This document shows positions 63,560-64,000 of a stretch of DNA of 64,000 bases, piece by piece. The stretch lies in assembly GCF_025949665.1 (NCBI RefSeq), contig NZ_JAPDFT010000001.1:1488001-1552000 (forward strand), in the 5' to 3' direction. This stretch comes from Chryseobacterium viscerum (GTDB lineage Bacteria; Bacteroidota; Bacteroidia; Flavobacteriales; Weeksellaceae). The translations under genes were made by a program, and so were the position numbers. Numbering within the stretch: the first letter of the stretch is position 1; every line of letters starts with the position of its first letter. The notes beneath the pieces are model-generated. The model was not told where the DNA came from, did no database searches, and saw nothing but the letters and a program-made list of their open reading frames with translations.

Positions 63560-64000
63560 ATGGAAAATTACATAGAAATAAATAAAAAATCATGGAATGC
63601 AAAGGTTGAACCGCACCTGAAGTCGGATTTTTATTTTGTAGATGAATTTTTAAAAGGAAGAACTTCGCTCAATACAATAGAACTGGAGCTTCTGGGAGAT
63701 GTAAAAGGAAAAAGTATTCTACATCTGCAATGTCACTTCGGACAGGATTCTATTTCACTGTCAAGAATGGGTGCAAATGTTACCGGGATAGATCTTTCTG
63801 ATAAAGCAATTGATGCTGCCAGAGATCTTGCGGAAAGATGTGGTACGAATACACAGTTTATCTGTTCAGATGTCTACGATCTGCCTAATATTTTGGATCA
63901 GAAATTTGATGTCGTTTATACAAGTTATGGTACAATAGGCTGGCTTCCCGATCTTGAAAAATGGGCTGGTGTTATCAGTCATTTCCTAAAACCCGGCGGA
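63560..64000 (+). CDS. Class I SAM-dependent methyltransferase (partial)
   Basis: Only the first 147 codons are in the window; the frame is open at the edge. It starts MENYIEINKKSWNAK, followed by a SAM-binding strand-loop (ILHLQCHFGQDSISLSRMGA.VTGID) and DLPNI..KFDVVYTSYGTIGWL. Members methylate small molecules or RNA; the substrate is not decided. 59 bases after paralogue 3. Confidence 0.85.
   Translation, partial: MENYIEINKKSWNAKVEPHLKSDFYFVDEFLKGRTSLNTIELELLGDVKGKSILHLQCHFGQDSISLSRMGANVTGIDLSDKAIDAARDLAERCGTNTQFICSDVYDLPNILDQKFDVVYTSYGTIGWLPDLEKWAGVISHFLKPGG

Overview
The window looks like a chromosomal segment of a Chryseobacterium-like flavobacterium (Weeksellaceae, Bacteroidota). The evidence is low GC, many Bacteroidota-type promoters (TTG or TTTG, about 19 nt, then TAnnTTTG), a secreted protease with a type IX secretion sorting tail, two GLPGLI-family proteins, a DUF4476 protein, a DnaJ-KTSC fusion and several signal peptides ending in AQ. 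I see no prophage, integrase, transposase or CRISPR array. Most of the window is core and lineage-specific chromosome with compact operons.

Layout. 1-2.3 kb: end of an epimerase gene, then a secreted lectin-like pair. 2.9-7.25 kb: a six-gene minus-strand run (YciO/Sua5, CPBP protease, YaaA, PrmC, serine hydrolase, DUF4180). 7.35-7.57 kb: two identical initiator tRNA genes. 7.6-8.6 kb: a likely alkylation-repair pair (Ada-type zinc domain plus Oxygenase-NA family). 9.35-9.56 kb: a complete but unannotated RNA gene with promoter, two hairpins and terminator, possibly 6S-like. 10.4-15.3 kb: BlaI/M56 sensor module with two GLPGLI proteins and an acetyltransferase. 15.3-21.8 kb: transaldolase, a heptamer microsatellite in front of a YdeI/OmpD-associated gene, TPR protein, PepE, DacB and an orphan histidine kinase. 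22-28.7 kb: three exported metallopeptidases (M61, M1, M12B-like).

28.9-40.3 kb: TatC, KdsD, RecQ, a PH-domain protein, a glycosyltransferase, a cupin, dihydrolipoyl dehydrogenase and CvfB. 40.4-46.8 kb: a TetR-controlled RND efflux operon with two operator-like sites. 46.9-47.2 kb: a nested inverted-repeat element of the kind dispersed in intergenic DNA. 47.3-55.8 kb: DnaJ-KTSC, retropepsin-like protease, VOC protein, NUDIX/DUF4406 pair, and a five-gene operon (arginase family, HPP membrane protein, zinc-ribbon protein, TIGR01777 oxidoreductase, Crp/Fnr regulator). 56-60.3 kb: O-methyltransferase, XRE regulator, a tail-less SSB with an HRDC protein, and HisS. 60.5-63.5 kb: three paralogues built from a DUF4428-like zinc ribbon, a bacterial PH domain and a SHOCT tail, with a GNAT enzyme between them. 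The window ends inside a methyltransferase gene.

The most promising undescribed items are the RNA gene at 9.4 kb, the zinc-ribbon/PH/SHOCT family cluster, the SSB-HRDC pair next to an XRE regulator, and the shared promoter-like block in front of the two minus-strand genes at 47.7 and 49.7 kb. All functional statements rest on reading motifs by eye; no database search was run.
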